Shown: positions 52,270 through 63,934 of the stretch, in pieces
How the letters are laid out: every line of letters begins with the position of its first letter
How positions within the stretch are numbered: position 1 is the stretch's first letter
Assembly (NCBI RefSeq): GCF_027409185.1
Contig: NC_084463.1
Span: 48,292,907 to 48,356,906, forward strand
Length of the DNA stretch: 64,000 bases
Direction of reading: 5' to 3'
From: Cynocephalus volans
Lineage: Eukaryota > Chordata > Mammalia > Dermoptera > Cynocephalidae
Program-made: the position numbers and the translations under genes
Notes under the pieces: model-generated
Told to the model about the DNA's origin: nothing
What the model saw: only the letters and a program-made list of their open reading frames with translations
Database searches by the model: none

Positions 52270-52452
52270 CTGCTTCTCCGTGAGAACGACTCTCCCCAGT
52301 CACTGATCTTCTAGACCTTTCATGGTGACAGTGAAGTCAATGATGGAGGTATGGGCACTCACTTCAGGGGTGTAGGCTGGACTGGGCAGTTTGGTGGTGA
52401 TGTAGAGCATGAAGCCACTCGGAACATCTACTTCCTTTTCACCAACTTTCAC
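52270..52452 (-). pseudogene. DNAH5: dynein exon 7 of 7 (AAA5), internal TGA
   Basis: Sixty-one codons, [20 protein letters not shown] to LGRVVLTEKQ|GTGCGT. The frame matches throughout, but TGA at 52300-52302 replaces a leucine codon after MKGLEDQ. Acceptor (TAAAAAAG) is usable. Confidence 0.9.
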
Positions 52453-53049
52453 CTTTTTTATAAAAAGGAAGTAAAAATGATAAAACAGAGATACATCTTA
52501 CCGTGACCTTTCTGCATAGAATCAAATATTGCTTTAAGCAATTACGGAACTGTCATTTGTATGCTAAAAAAATGGTCATTAGGCATTCACAGGGTTTCAA
52601 ACCACAAAACTGCAGGAATGAAGGAAGAAAGGAACTTCATAAATATAAAATTTAGTTCCAAAATGTTGTGATCATACCACAGAAGCAAGATGGATCCCTC
52701 ACCCAAAATTTGGTTCAGAGATCGAGACAGATGATGCCACACGTACCCAAAAGGGTAAGAAAAGGCTTATTACTTGCGTAATGAGATTTTCTGGGGAGAT
52801 CAGCGCTGGCTCCCAAGCAGGACCCAAAAATGGCTTGAAAGAGCATGGAGGGGCAGCTGCTTTAGGGTTTCATGGTGGTTAGGGGCTGGGGCTGGGATGA
52901 GTGTTCCCACACCTGGGTGTGGACAGGGACTTCTGTGGTTTGGATTTCTGACCAGTGCCAAAGGAGAGTGCCCAGGTTTCCTTATCAGCTTGCAGATGTG
53001 GAGCAGAAGGGGAGAGGGGTGTGGAGGGGTCAAAATCTGTCAAGAGTTG

Positions 53050-53430
53050 TGTTAGTCTGTTTCTGAAGCCATAACAAAATTACCCAAATGGGGTAATTTG
53101 CAAGAAAATCAAATTTATTGCTTACAGTTTCAGAGGCTGGGAAGTCCAAAATCCAGGGAACACATCTGGTGAAGGCCTTGGTGGTGACAGTAACACAGGG
53201 GTCTCACGTGGCAGAATGGCAGAGCAGAGAGAGAGACTCTCACGTGCTCTCCTTTTAAAGCCCACAGAACCACACCTGAGACCACCATTATTAGGGCATG
53301 GTCCTCAGAATCTAATCACCTCTTCAAGGCTTCACCTTTCAATTACCATAATAGGATTTCCCACCCTAAACAATTACAGTGGGTATTAAGCTTCAATGAC
53401 TTTGGGGAACCATTCAATCCACTGCGAGTC
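53050..53430 (-). mobile_element. MST-type MaLR LTR, antisense, in dynein intron
   Basis: GTGTTAGTCTGTTTCTGAAG opens the element, and TTTGGGGAACCATTCAATCC closes it, with the antisense MST landmarks between. It lies in the intron between exons 6 and 7. Confidence 0.75.
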
Positions 53431-53662
53431 AAACATCAAAATGGAGACACACTCTCCATTACAAAGGTCAAGTAGATATTCCTAAAAGGATTGCTCTTGA
53501 ACACTTTAATCCCAACTCAGGAAGTGTAGAAGAGAAAAACAAATTTCTCTTGCCACTGACTAAAATTTAAGTTGCTGCCTATTGAGAGAATTCCACATAT
53601 GTCATGTTTACCTGAACTCACGGTGATTGTTCTGCACATTGTTATCAATATGTTTAACCTAC

Positions 53663-53818
53663 CTTAAAGGTAGACCCAGTTTTAATGAGATTTCTTTCCA
53701 AAATATTGTCCAGGGCTGGATCCAGTTCTTCCCCAACATCACCAATAAGCAAGGGCCTTCCTAGAGAAAGGCTGTCCTCCAGGTGGTTTCTGAAGTACTT
53801 GTGATTTAGAGATGTGAT
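53663..53818 (-). pseudogene. DNAH5: dynein exon 6 of 7 (AAA5)
   Basis: Fifty-two open codons, [20 protein letters not shown] through [10 protein letters not shown], with acceptor GTGTTTCTAG and donor AAG|GTAGGT. Intact in frame and splice sites. Confidence 0.92.
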
Positions 53819-54234
53819 CTAGAAACACGGTCAATAGGTCAGTCCTGACAGACAGTATCATGATGCAATGCACAGGGATAACTGGCATTAAATCATGCCT
53901 AAAGCATTATATTGCTAGAGACAAATAGATTTTTAGAGATCCCTGGCTTTGGAGCCCATACTTGGTAAAATGGTACAGAAAGCTCAAACTGTTTCCACTC
54001 TTTTCTTTAGAGACTATTATTCTCTTTTACCAGGAAGCATGTAGAGGCTCTGTGAGGCAGCTTTGCTCTTCCTTTACTATCACCATTTTTGTGACAAATA
54101 ATGGAATAATTAGGAAGTGTTCTTATAAAGTGCTGCACACTTAGTGTGATACAGCTCTGTCCTTCTCTGTTTACCTAACAGAGCCCTAGACTTTAACAGG
54201 ATAGAATCTGAAGCCAATGAAATATGGCATTAGC

Positions 54235-54438
54235 AAAGATCATCATTTGGCAGACCTTGGAGGTTCCATTCACTAATAGTAGGAACATCAATCAACATCT
54301 CATTGAGATTTAGATTGTTTCCAAATGGAATTTCCCAGGCTTTCATTTCCTTCTGCCAGTCATTTAACAGCAGATCATGAAACTCTTGCTTAAATGGACC
54401 AGAATAAGATAGAAAAGCCGTAGCCAACAATACATCTC
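54235..54438 (-). pseudogene. DNAH5: dynein exon 5 of 7 (AAA5 start), 3' end deleted
   Basis: It begins [20 protein letters not shown] after acceptor CTGTTTTAG, joining in phase to exon 4. It is open to GLPNDDL at 54236, then immediately reads a Cys codon and TAA, with no GT donor. The AAA5 stretch that should follow (about 38 codons, including the R-YPLLIDPQ block) is absent from 53819-54234. Confidence 0.9.
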
Positions 54439-54904
54439 CTAAAACAGAAAATACAAACATCACTGGAATACTTTATGATCATCTTTGCAATTGTGAAACA
54501 TATTAAAAATGAAAAAAATTAAAAAGACAATCATTCTTTTAAACCAAGTTCCAAAAATCAAATTGTAATCACATGTTGCTGTGCCTTGGTGAATAAGCAG
54601 TAGTTTGATTCATTGTTAAACAAGGTCCACATGGCCTACCAAGTAATAACTGCGAGTAGTCAAGCATTGGACTATTTTGACTTTTGTTGGAAGTGAGAGG
54701 ATGACCTCTGAGTTTAAGAGATGCAAAACCTCAAGACAACACTTCAATTCAAAGTGACCTTGACCAACACACCCATGCACTCCATTCTCATGGAAGAATT
54801 CAAAAGTAACCTGATAATAAGAGATGTAATGGTCATTAACACATCTAATAAGGATAGCATAGATGCCAGACCAATGTCCATCCCTCTGAAACGGCTGGAG
54901 AGAC

Positions 54905-54953
54905 ACACACGCACACGCACACGCACACACACATGCACGCACACACACACACA
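54905..54953. repeat. (CA)n microsatellite with CG interruptions
   Basis: About 24 CA dinucleotides with several GCAC interruptions, in a dynein intron. Confidence 0.9.
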
Positions 54954-55056
54954 GAGGAATTTGAAATAATCAAGTATTTATTTTAATGAAAGCTTGAGCT
55001 TGCTAACTCCCTATCGGAGTCAACACATAATCCGATTAGGAAAAGAATTTGCATAC

Positions 55057-55218
55057 CTATGAGTCTTTTAGTTTGTGCAGCAAACTCCTTACTTTGCTCT
55101 TTCCCTCTTTCTTGCTCGCCTGCCAAGCCCCTGATCAGCGTGGCTGCCGTCTGCATCTTGCATCTGCATCTTGCATCTGCATCTTGCGTCTGCTCGGCTC
55201 GGCATCTTCAAGCAAGGT
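55057..55218 (-). pseudogene. DNAH5: dynein exon 4 of 7, frameshifted by 13-bp tandem triplication
   Basis: It starts [14 protein letters not shown] after acceptor CCTTTTTTAG and ends [16 protein letters not shown]. The exon is 162 bp where the human-type exon is about 136 bp by my recollection. The excess is two extra copies of a 13-bp unit (AAGATGCAGATGC). The 26-bp gain shifts the frame, and TGA follows about 15 codons after the insertion starts. Beyond the repeat the original frame is clean ([20 protein letters not shown]). Confidence 0.9.
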
Positions 55219-57780
55219 CTAAAAAAGGCCGTAACCTGAAGAAAACTTTTATTGAGATAAACATAGGTTCCGGTTCAAAAATATGGCTTTAAAACATTAT
55301 ACATTATCTGCCTTTCTGAGACAGGTGAGCTGTTTATTTCTCAGAAAGCCTGAGATTCCATTTTCCTGTGTCTGTGTCAGCCCATTCCTATCTCTGTGTC
55401 CTATTCACGGAACTTGGGTGGATCCCTCCAGCTAGTGCCTTGAGCCAAGTGGTTAGATAGGCCCTCCTCACATGTTAATAACTGAGAGATAATGAAAATT
55501 TGCATCATTTATGATTTCCCTACCAAAAAAATGGAAATAGAATACAAGCATACATGCTAATATCACATAGCACAAAAAAAATGTAAAGAAATACATCTCC
55601 TTAGTTGAAAGTTAGGATTATCTCTCATATTGAAGTTCTGGTAACATCATTGCTTTATCTAACTCCACACCTCATTTTATTGTGGGTGAAAACTTAGATT
55701 GTGGTGCTCTGAGGCTCCTGCACAAATTTCAGCCATGCTTGACTTAGCAGATCCGCTCCTGCTGTTTTCCAAGTCAGTAAAAGGCCTTTAACCTGCACAT
55801 TCGCATAGTGTCGCCGCTCAGTGCTTAGTTCTTAAAAACAAATGGTTCTGTTTCTCTATGTTTAAGACACAATACACAATGCAGTGTTTTTCAAAAACAA
55901 GATATTTATTTGTCTGTCATAGTCTACTTTCTGTTTCTCTTCCTCCTACAGTTAATGCAAAGAAATTGAGAGGCTGGCTCACCTCCACATCTATGACACC
56001 GTGTTTTTTATCCCCAGGAGGAAAGATGCCAGCTGGGAAGTATGATTCTACATCATTTATTAGAAACACATTTTTCATTTAGAAGAGACTTTTAATATTG
56101 ATTTGTTTTCCCTAAATTCTCCACCCCACTCCCATTCAGCCATATGAAAAAATGGCCAGGCCTCTCTCTTCCTGGTTTTTGTTTTCTGGAAGCCCAGGCT
56201 CCTTTTGGGGATTGGGATATGCGGGAAGAGAGAAGAGAAAATATCTGAGAGTACAAGAGAGAGAAGCAGATCGTCCTCTCTGCCTGGTGGGGAGGAGTAT
56301 ACAGAATCGACTCAGTGTCTGAGTAGCAGCCTTCCCAAGGTTCGCTCTTTTATGGGACCCAGATGGGAGACTAGCTCTCCAGGAGGCCGAGAGAAGCTAG
56401 ACCCTGAGCAAAGACCCTGTGTCCCATGTAGAGAGCAGCCATGACACACCCTCCTTTAAAGGGCCATGCAGGCCTGCACCATGATGAGCTGGAGACTAGA
56501 GGCCATTTGCCTGCCTCCTGGGTGGCCCACAGCCCCGTGGACCCTCATGGAGCCCTGTGGAGGTGGGAGAGCAGCAAAAATGACTGAAGATCAAGGTCAC
56601 GGGGGAGGGCAGGAGGGCTCATAGCCAGATTCTTTCTCAATTAAAGAAATTTGACATTTGTGGAAACGCAAATCTTAAAGTTAGAGCCATAGTTTTACAG
56701 TCACAATTCTTGTGTGGTCCTCTGATTATTTACCTAATAGCAGATGCTCAAAAACAAAAATGCTTATTGAATAAGTTAATGGAAAAATGTTAAAATTTAA
56801 ACACAATACAATGAGAAAGTAAAATATTTTTATGGTATTCATTAGTGCTTCCTGGTACAAGTGAGCATCCAAAATGGTAGAAATGAACACTCCTTCCTCA
56901 CAGTTTCTAATGTGGGCTCTAACAAACTGCAATGTTAATTTTCTCCTTATATAAGTGAATTGTCTGGGGTGTAAATATACAAACCCATATAGGTGCTATA
57001 TAATCGTTCCTTTGAATCTTCTAAAATCCTCTTGCTTTGCTTTCAGGAGACTTACCTTCAAGAGAAAATACCATATCTCATGCATTCAGTGGAACCTAAT
57101 GTTATCTAAACTCCTTTACTGGGTCTCCTGTGAGACTAACAGCACAGGAATCTCAATCTGGCCAAGCGAAGGTTGGGGCAGAGGTGAATTCCGTTAAATT
57201 ATCAAGGAAAGAGTAGAGTGAATCTAGCTCTTATTTACCAAAAACAGAATTTATCAGAGACAGATATGTATTTTGTAGAACCAGAACCTTACATAATCTG
57301 GGGAAACCACCTTAAGAAGAATTATTAGAGAATTTTTATAAATATAAAAAATGAAAGTGATATGTATTTAGAGGAAAAGAAGTTATGGCCAAGGCCTGTG
57401 ACTTAGAAACTCAGGTGCCTTTGCTCTGAGATTTCTGAAGGCATTTTACCTGATGCTAACTTATAACAAATGCTTACTGATCACAACCTTGCCTCCCCTG
57501 CCTATAGAACATTCTACAACTCCCGGTTACTGCAACACTCATACGGACCTGTGCAAGTGAGAGATCCTGAAGCTTAAGCTACATTAGCTTGATGTTAAAT
57601 CTGTCTTGATTACCAGAAGGAAGAACGTCTCGATGGAGCTGAAATTAGTATGAATAAAATAAAGAGCTAGTGGAAAAGAAATGTAGGAAACTAGATTTCT
57701 AAAAGCACTGAAGCTGCAAAATATGCACAGGTTGAGAAGGCTGTAGATGGTCACTATCACTGGGATATAGCCATGTCACA
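55219..57780. other. dynein intron, no recognised repeat in most of it
   Basis: Sequence between dynein exons 4 and 3. Short ORFs only; no repeat family was assigned with confidence. Confidence 0.4.
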
Positions 57781-57784
57781 TTGA

Positions 57785-57965
57785 TCCAGCAGAGAGGCCT
57801 GAACTAAGCATCAGAAGACCAAGGTCTGACCAGACTGTTCTACTGACCAGCCCTATGACAGATTCATTCCCTTGTCCTCTCTGGCCCTCAGTACCTTTCC
57901 CTAAAATGAGAATAAAAATATCCACCGTTCCTTGCAAGATTGCATAAAGATTAAATAAGATAAAG
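57785..57965 (+). mobile_element. MIR SINE
   Basis: CTCTCTGGCCCTCAGTACCT and CCTAAAATGAGAATAAAAAT followed by CAAGATTGCATAAAGATTAA are sense MIR landmarks. Confidence 0.6.
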
Positions 57966-58300
57966 TAGGAGGACATGATTTGAAAAATATAACAAAAAAT
58001 CCCACCAAAGATGCTGTTGTTATCACCATCTCCGTTAATAAGGAAACTCAGAATGGCTATGTTCCAGAACTGACTGCTATCCCAGCTGACCAGGCTGGCA
58101 TCTCACCAAAGATCCCTGGTGTTTGTTAGAAAAAATGTCTGGGGTTCAGTGAGAGACTGCGTGCTCTGTATGTACTACATATAAATTCAGTGAATCCCCC
58201 CTGGAAACCAAACCCCTGGAGAGGAAAACTAGAAAAGGAATGAGGGCTTACAGCAGCCACGTAGTATGTGACAGTCCCTCCCATGACGAAGGACTGGTAC

Positions 58301-58438
58301 CTGCTTTTCAGTCATGGCCTGTTCGTACTCAGCCTGCACCACATTGAGCTCTGCCTCCTTGTTGTCCAGCTCAGCCTGGGCCTTCTGCAGATTCTGCATG
58401 GCCAGGACGTGGTGATTCTCCTGCACCACGAAGTTGGC
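58301..58438 (-). pseudogene. DNAH5: dynein exon 3 of 7 (stalk coil 2)
   Basis: Forty-six codons, [20 protein letters not shown] through [14 protein letters not shown], with acceptor GTGTCCCGTGCAG and donor CAG|GTACCA. The heptad-like A/E/L/Q-rich composition fits the antiparallel stalk coil. This exon is intact. Confidence 0.92.
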
Positions 58439-58750
58439 CTGCACGGGACACACACAGAGTGAAGGGACAGGCAGCAAACCTCCAAACATCCTGCATTTCA
58501 GAGTCTGAGAACCCAGCATTGTCACATGTTTACACCTCTTAGAATCTTTTCAAATTGCTCTAAGTCAAAATCAAGTCTTAGTGTGAATTTGACATAAATG
58601 TTTATAAGGAGAAAAATATAGTTTGTTAGAACAGAGGTCGGCAAATTTTTGCTATAAAATGCCAGACAATAAATGTTTTAGGTTTTTTATGCCAAGTAGC
58701 AATCTCAAAGCTATTGTTTAGGTACTTATTTAAAAACCATTTAAAAATGT

Positions 58751-58882
58751 GGGCCGAGCCCGTGGCGCACTTGGTAGAGTGCGGTGCTGGGAGCGCTGCG
58801 ACGCTCCCGCCGCGGGTTCGGATCCTATATAGAACTGGCCGGTGCACTCACTGGCTGAGTGCCGGTCATGAAAAGGACAAAA

Positions 58883-58912
<30 letters not shown>
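58751..58912 (+). mobile_element. young dimeric tRNA-derived SINE in dynein intron
   Basis: GGGCCGAGCCCGTGGCGCAC, a GCGCTGCGACGCTCCCGCCG middle and GGGTTCGGATCC form the first half. GGCCGGTGCACTCACTGGCT and GAGTGCCGGTCATG form the second, followed by (AAAT)n. An exact 19-bp duplication AAAAACCATTTAAAAATGT flanks it (58732-58750, 58913-58931), so insertion is recent. Confidence 0.93.
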
Positions 58913-58913
<1 letters not shown>

Positions 58914-59331
58914 AAAACCATTTAAAAATGTAATGACTACTCTTATTTCACAAGCCACACAAACACAAGTGGTGGGTTAGATTTGCCCCATGGACAATAG
59001 TTTGCTTGTCCCTAGATTAGAACACTGTATTATTAAATGTACATAGGCAAATTACAGAACATTGTAATATTAACAGTTGTAGAAAAAAACTGAATATTTA
59101 GAACTATCTACCTATTAGGGCACATCGCAGTTGATGAATAATAAAAGATGGAGCATAATTATTCACCGAATGTAAAGATCTAGGTTTTGTGTGTGGTGGT
59201 CTTGACATTGTTCCAGCAGTTTTTGTATATTTCTTGCCTTACAGAAAAGCAGTATTAATACCTTGAGCTATGACCAGTTAAAAATATCCATTTTGAGGAA
59301 ACTACTAAAATAGTATCAAAAGACATAATCA

Positions 59332-60113
59332 GGCCAACAGACATATGAAAAAATGCTCAACATCACTCAGCATCTGGTAAATGCAAATCAAAACCACACT
59401 GAGATACCATCTAACCCCAGTTAGGATGACTAAAATCCAAAAGACTCTGAACGATAAATGCTGGCGAGGTTGCGGAGAAAAAGGAACTCTCATACATTGT
59501 TGGTGGGACTGCAAAATGGTGCAGCCTCTATGGAAAAAGGTATGGAGGTTCCTCAAACAATTGCAGATAGATCTACCATACGACCCAGCTATCCCACTGT
59601 TGGGAATATACCCAGAGGAATGGAAATCATCAAGTCGAAGGTATACCTGTTCCCCAATGTTCATCGCAGCACTCTTTACAATAGCCAAGAGTTGGAACCA
59701 GCCCAAATGTCCATCATCAGAAGAGTGGATATGGAAAATGTGGTACATCTACACAATGGAATACTACTCAGCTATAAAAACAAATGAAATACTGCCATTT
59801 GCAACAACATGGATGGACCTGGAGAGAATTATATTAAGTGAAACAAGTCAGGCACAGAAAGAGAAATACCACATGTTCTCACTTATTGGTGGGAGCTAAA
59901 AATTATTATATAAATTCACACACACACACACACACAAAACCGGGGGGGTGGGGAAGAAGATATAACAACCACAATTACTTGAAGTTGATATGACAAGCAA
60001 ACAGAAAGGACATTGTTGGGGGGGAAGGGGCGAGGGAGAAGGGAGGGAGGTTTTAGTGATGGGGAGCAATAATCAGCCACAATGTATATCGACAAAATAA
60101 AATTTTTTTTAAA
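59332..60113 (+). mobile_element. young 5'-truncated L1 in dynein intron
   Basis: The last 173 codons of ORF2 are open (59381-59899; e.g. [20 protein letters not shown]). A 3'UTR follows with (CA)n, a G-rich tract at about 60014-60050, AATAAA and an A-tail. An exact 14-bp duplication AAAAGACATAATCA flanks it at 59318-59331 and 60114-60127. Confidence 0.93.
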
Positions 60114-60699
60114 AAAAGACATAATCAAAAGCAATATTAGCAAAACATGAGGTGTATAGAAAATAGTCCATGCTTACTGGAATTTAGATCCTTTAAAAAA
60201 TTTTAATAAAATTTCTCTCTTTTAAATCTACCAAATGTTAAAAGTCATATTCTTTGTGAGGTGTTTGAGAAGAAAAGCTTACTTAAAAATTTTTGGAGGG
60301 ATGAATTATTTTTTTATCTTAAAACCTCAGGCTTTCAAATTTTGGCAGAATAAATCTTTAAGGAAAAAGTCAGCATTTGATAATTGACTAGACCCATAGA
60401 CCCAGACAGGCCAAAGCATAGCTTAAAAGTTATAATTTATAAAGAATTTGACTGTGGAGCATTTCTTTCTTGGCACTGGCTTAAACTGTAGCCATTGCCC
60501 TGGCTCAAACACAGAAGAAAAGCAAGGCCACAATGTCAACATACAACTTAGAGCGACCCACAAGTGTCAAACTATGACAGCCCCAAATATTTTGAACATT
60601 TCCTAGTACTTCTCAAAAAATATTTTTTAAAAAATAAAGCTCTCAATACTTGCTAACCAAAATCATTCCAACTCAATTGCTCAACTTAGGAGCTTAGAA

Positions 60700-60870
60700 C
60701 TCTATGCAGTTTCCTTAGAATCTGTGAGCTTCAGTTTATCCATTAAAATACTGAAACCTCCTAGCATTTTTTTGTGTGAGGATTAAGTAAGATAACATGT
60801 AAAAACCCAAACCTAGTATCTGGCTCATGAGAGTTCAATAAATAATAGATGTTATTGTTATTATCCATGT
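60700..60870 (+). mobile_element. MIR SINE
   Basis: TGAGCTTCAGTTTATCCATT, TGAGGATTAAGTAAGATAAC and TATCTGGCTCATGAGAGTTC are sense MIR landmarks. Confidence 0.65.
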
Positions 60871-62721
60871 TCAATATTTAAGGCTCTACTTTCTAAAACA
60901 TTCTGTTAATATGGATAGATATTTACTGATTTTCAGAGTTTTCATGGAGAAATTGCATTATAATGAACTTGAATAGAATCTAAATTGGTGTTGTTGTAAT
61001 TAATATTTATTTAAATGTGCTCACTAGTAGAAGCCACTTGGCCCCTCTACTGGGACTGCGAGAGGAAAGAGGACAGCGCCTCAGTGTCTCCACTAGCAGC
61101 TAGTGCAGAAGGGATTCCACCTGGAGTTTAGGGAGTGTCCGTGCCTTCTCCTCACTTAGGAGGCAGGAGCTTGCAAACGAAGACCCTCCAGGAATAAGTG
61201 AAGTTAGAGGCCTCGGTCTGCATGTATTAATATATTCAGCAGCATCAGCCAGTGATAACCTCACTCCCTTCATCTTATACTTCCTCCCCATGCAAGTGAG
61301 CAGGTAGGATCTACGTAACTGAATGCACTCTTCTGACTGACATAGGAGGGACCTGACAAGCTGAATGGTCCAAGATGCTGGATGGTCATAAGAATATAGG
61401 AGGGAACTCCCAGGACAGCCTTCCCAGAAAGAGATGCACAGGCTATAAGATGAAGGAAGAGGGTCCCCCTTTGCTCCCTCCTGTATGCTCTAGACTGTCC
61501 TAAGACTGGCTGTAAAGCTGAAATATGGAAAGTATTGAACACAGGGGAAAGGACTTCGCTGTTTTTACATAAACCTTGTTCAGAATGTCCATGTTTAATG
61601 ATTTCAGCTCTATATTTAAAATAACTACAATAATACAAAAACTACACATCATGAATTCAAATGTAATTCCCTTTAAGACACTATGTATGCTTATCCACAG
61701 AAAAAATGCACAAAGGATGCCCCGTGCTTTTCATGTGATATGGTAGTATAATTCAGTCTGTATCAGAATGTTCATTTTTGAGCTATGCTGGAGTTTCAGT
61801 GGTTCCAATGCCCATGATGTCAGACAACATCACATCAATTACTTGCCCTAAAATTCTCTAAATTGAATGAGTCTTTGTTCCTTGAAGTTGTCCTGGGATC
61901 CTGAGGGCCTCAATTACTGAGTAAGTGGTCCTGGTACAGTTACAATTAGAAAATAAAATGGGACTTTCAATCTAAGTCTATTTTCCTGTTCCTCTTCATT
62001 ATTTTTATCACGATTTTCAAGTTTCTTGGGTAGCTTACAAGTGCAAGTGGATTTCAGTTGATGCCTGAGAGAGCTTAGACTTATACAGAAGCAAAATAAT
62101 CAACCAACCCATTAGATACAATTTTTCAGACATCAGTATTCTTTTAGGGTAGGGGAATATATACAAATAAAGTTTAAAAATTCAATTACTCAAAGGGAAA
62201 CATAGGTATAGTCTCAAAAGTCGATTAAATAGCAAGTAGATGATATTGTTTCCTTCCCGAGAGACAAAGGAGAGGGAAGAAGGACTATGTCATGCCTTAC
62301 AACCAAGACCAGCTGTAGGCATTTTCTGTGTCTTGACCCTGCCTCACTCATAGGATTCTCTGGGTGGAGATCTTGAACGTTATCAGGGGAGTCTGTGCTA
62401 TAATTTCTATGATTTTTGTTGTTTCTTTTTTTTTCTAGTTAACACTGTGGAAGAAAAATATCCAGCAGCCCACAGTGGACTTAGCATCCTTATAAAGAGA
62501 GCCAGTCCGTGCTTAAAGGCTCCTATGATCCTGATTAGAGTCGGATTACAGAGAAGAAAGAAAAGTCCTGAGCTCAGCAGTTCTAATACTTGCTCTCCCT
62601 GGGATCTAAACATAATAACACTAGAGGCCAAAGGCTCCTGTGCTGCTATGAAAAGATAAGACCAGTAGACCTAGAGACCCCTCCCAGGCGCATTTCTCCC
62701 AGTTCTACCTGGGAGGTTTAC
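60871..62721. other. dynein intron, nothing recognised
   Basis: Short ORFs on both strands only. No repeat family or exon was identified between the MIR and dynein exon 2. Confidence 0.4.
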
Positions 62722-62901
62722 CTGCAGAGGCAGCGCTCCTTTGTTTACAGAAAAGAAGGAAGCCATGGCTTTCATCTGCACACAAAGATGGGCTACGTTC
62801 CCACACATGCATTTAGCAGTTTCGGTGTTATAGTCTGCCATGTCAAAGTAAGGATTCAAAAGTTCTATGAATTCTTCTTTGATTGTATCTTTGGGAAACT
62901 G
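62722..62901 (-). pseudogene. DNAH5: dynein exon 2 of 7 (MTBD to stalk coil 2)
   Basis: Sixty codons from [19 protein letters not shown] to [12 protein letters not shown], with acceptor TTTCTTTCACAG and donor CAG|GTAAAC. The frame is open. The normally conserved GLCSW-type motif reads HLCVQ, a sign of relaxed constraint. Confidence 0.9.
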
Positions 62902-63934
62902 CTGTGAAAGAAAAGAATAAAATAAAGTCAAAACACTTCTTTCTATAAAACCATACTCACATATGCTCTCAACGCCTTTGAAACTGTTGAATGACCAAAA
63001 TTGGATGACCGGTATCATATTTTGTCAATATTTCAGGATATTAAGCAAAAGTCCTGAAAATGAAAGCACAGTAAGGAGAAAAGCAAAAAAGTCTGGTAGA
63101 GTACACTTTGTCTTCTGTAGACAAGAGTTACCAACCCTAAATAAATATACGGGGATCCAGGGAAAAGTAAATTATTTAGTTGATGAACACTAATACAGTT
63201 ATTAGAATTTCCAAAGCAAGAAAAATTTTTTTTCATTAATTCTAAGTAGATGAATTACAAACCTGTAAAATCAGCAATGAAATACAGACACACGTACAGG
63301 TATATTCAGCCCAAGGACATATATATTTAGCATTTACCAGCAACCAAATACTTAATGCATTCAGACAGAGGCTCTCACCTGAAATGTAAAGATAATAACT
63401 GAGGCATTCAGCCTTCAGGGTGATGAATTAAGGTTTAATCATACAACTATCAAGAATATAAGAGAATTATGATCTTCTGGAGGGATAAAATTTTTAAATA
63501 GTAGCAGAAATAAGAATGCCTTCTTGCATGAGAAGGGGAAGACTGGCCAAATGATGAAATTGGAACTTCTAAAAGTGGTGTTTGATCATCTAAAAGTGGA
63601 TGATAAATGTTTTTCAAGTAGAAAGAAATATAGCACCTAAATAATTCAGTGAATCAAGACTTTGTGGAACACACAAAATGTACAGTAGAACACACTCTTA
63701 TTCAGACCTCATTTAATGCAAATTTCTATTATGAGACTTGAACAGTAATGAAGCCAGAAAAATGTCTGGGAGAAACAGAAGGGTGGTGGTGGTGAAAAGA
63801 CAAAGACAAGGAGCAATGGAGCTTCCAAGAGCATGGCTCTTCCACCAGGTAAGGTAAAGCAGAAACCTGGAGTCACTTGCCAGGTTTCCACTCAAGTCCA
63901 ATTCCGTTGACACAGAGCCTCATGTAATAATTAC

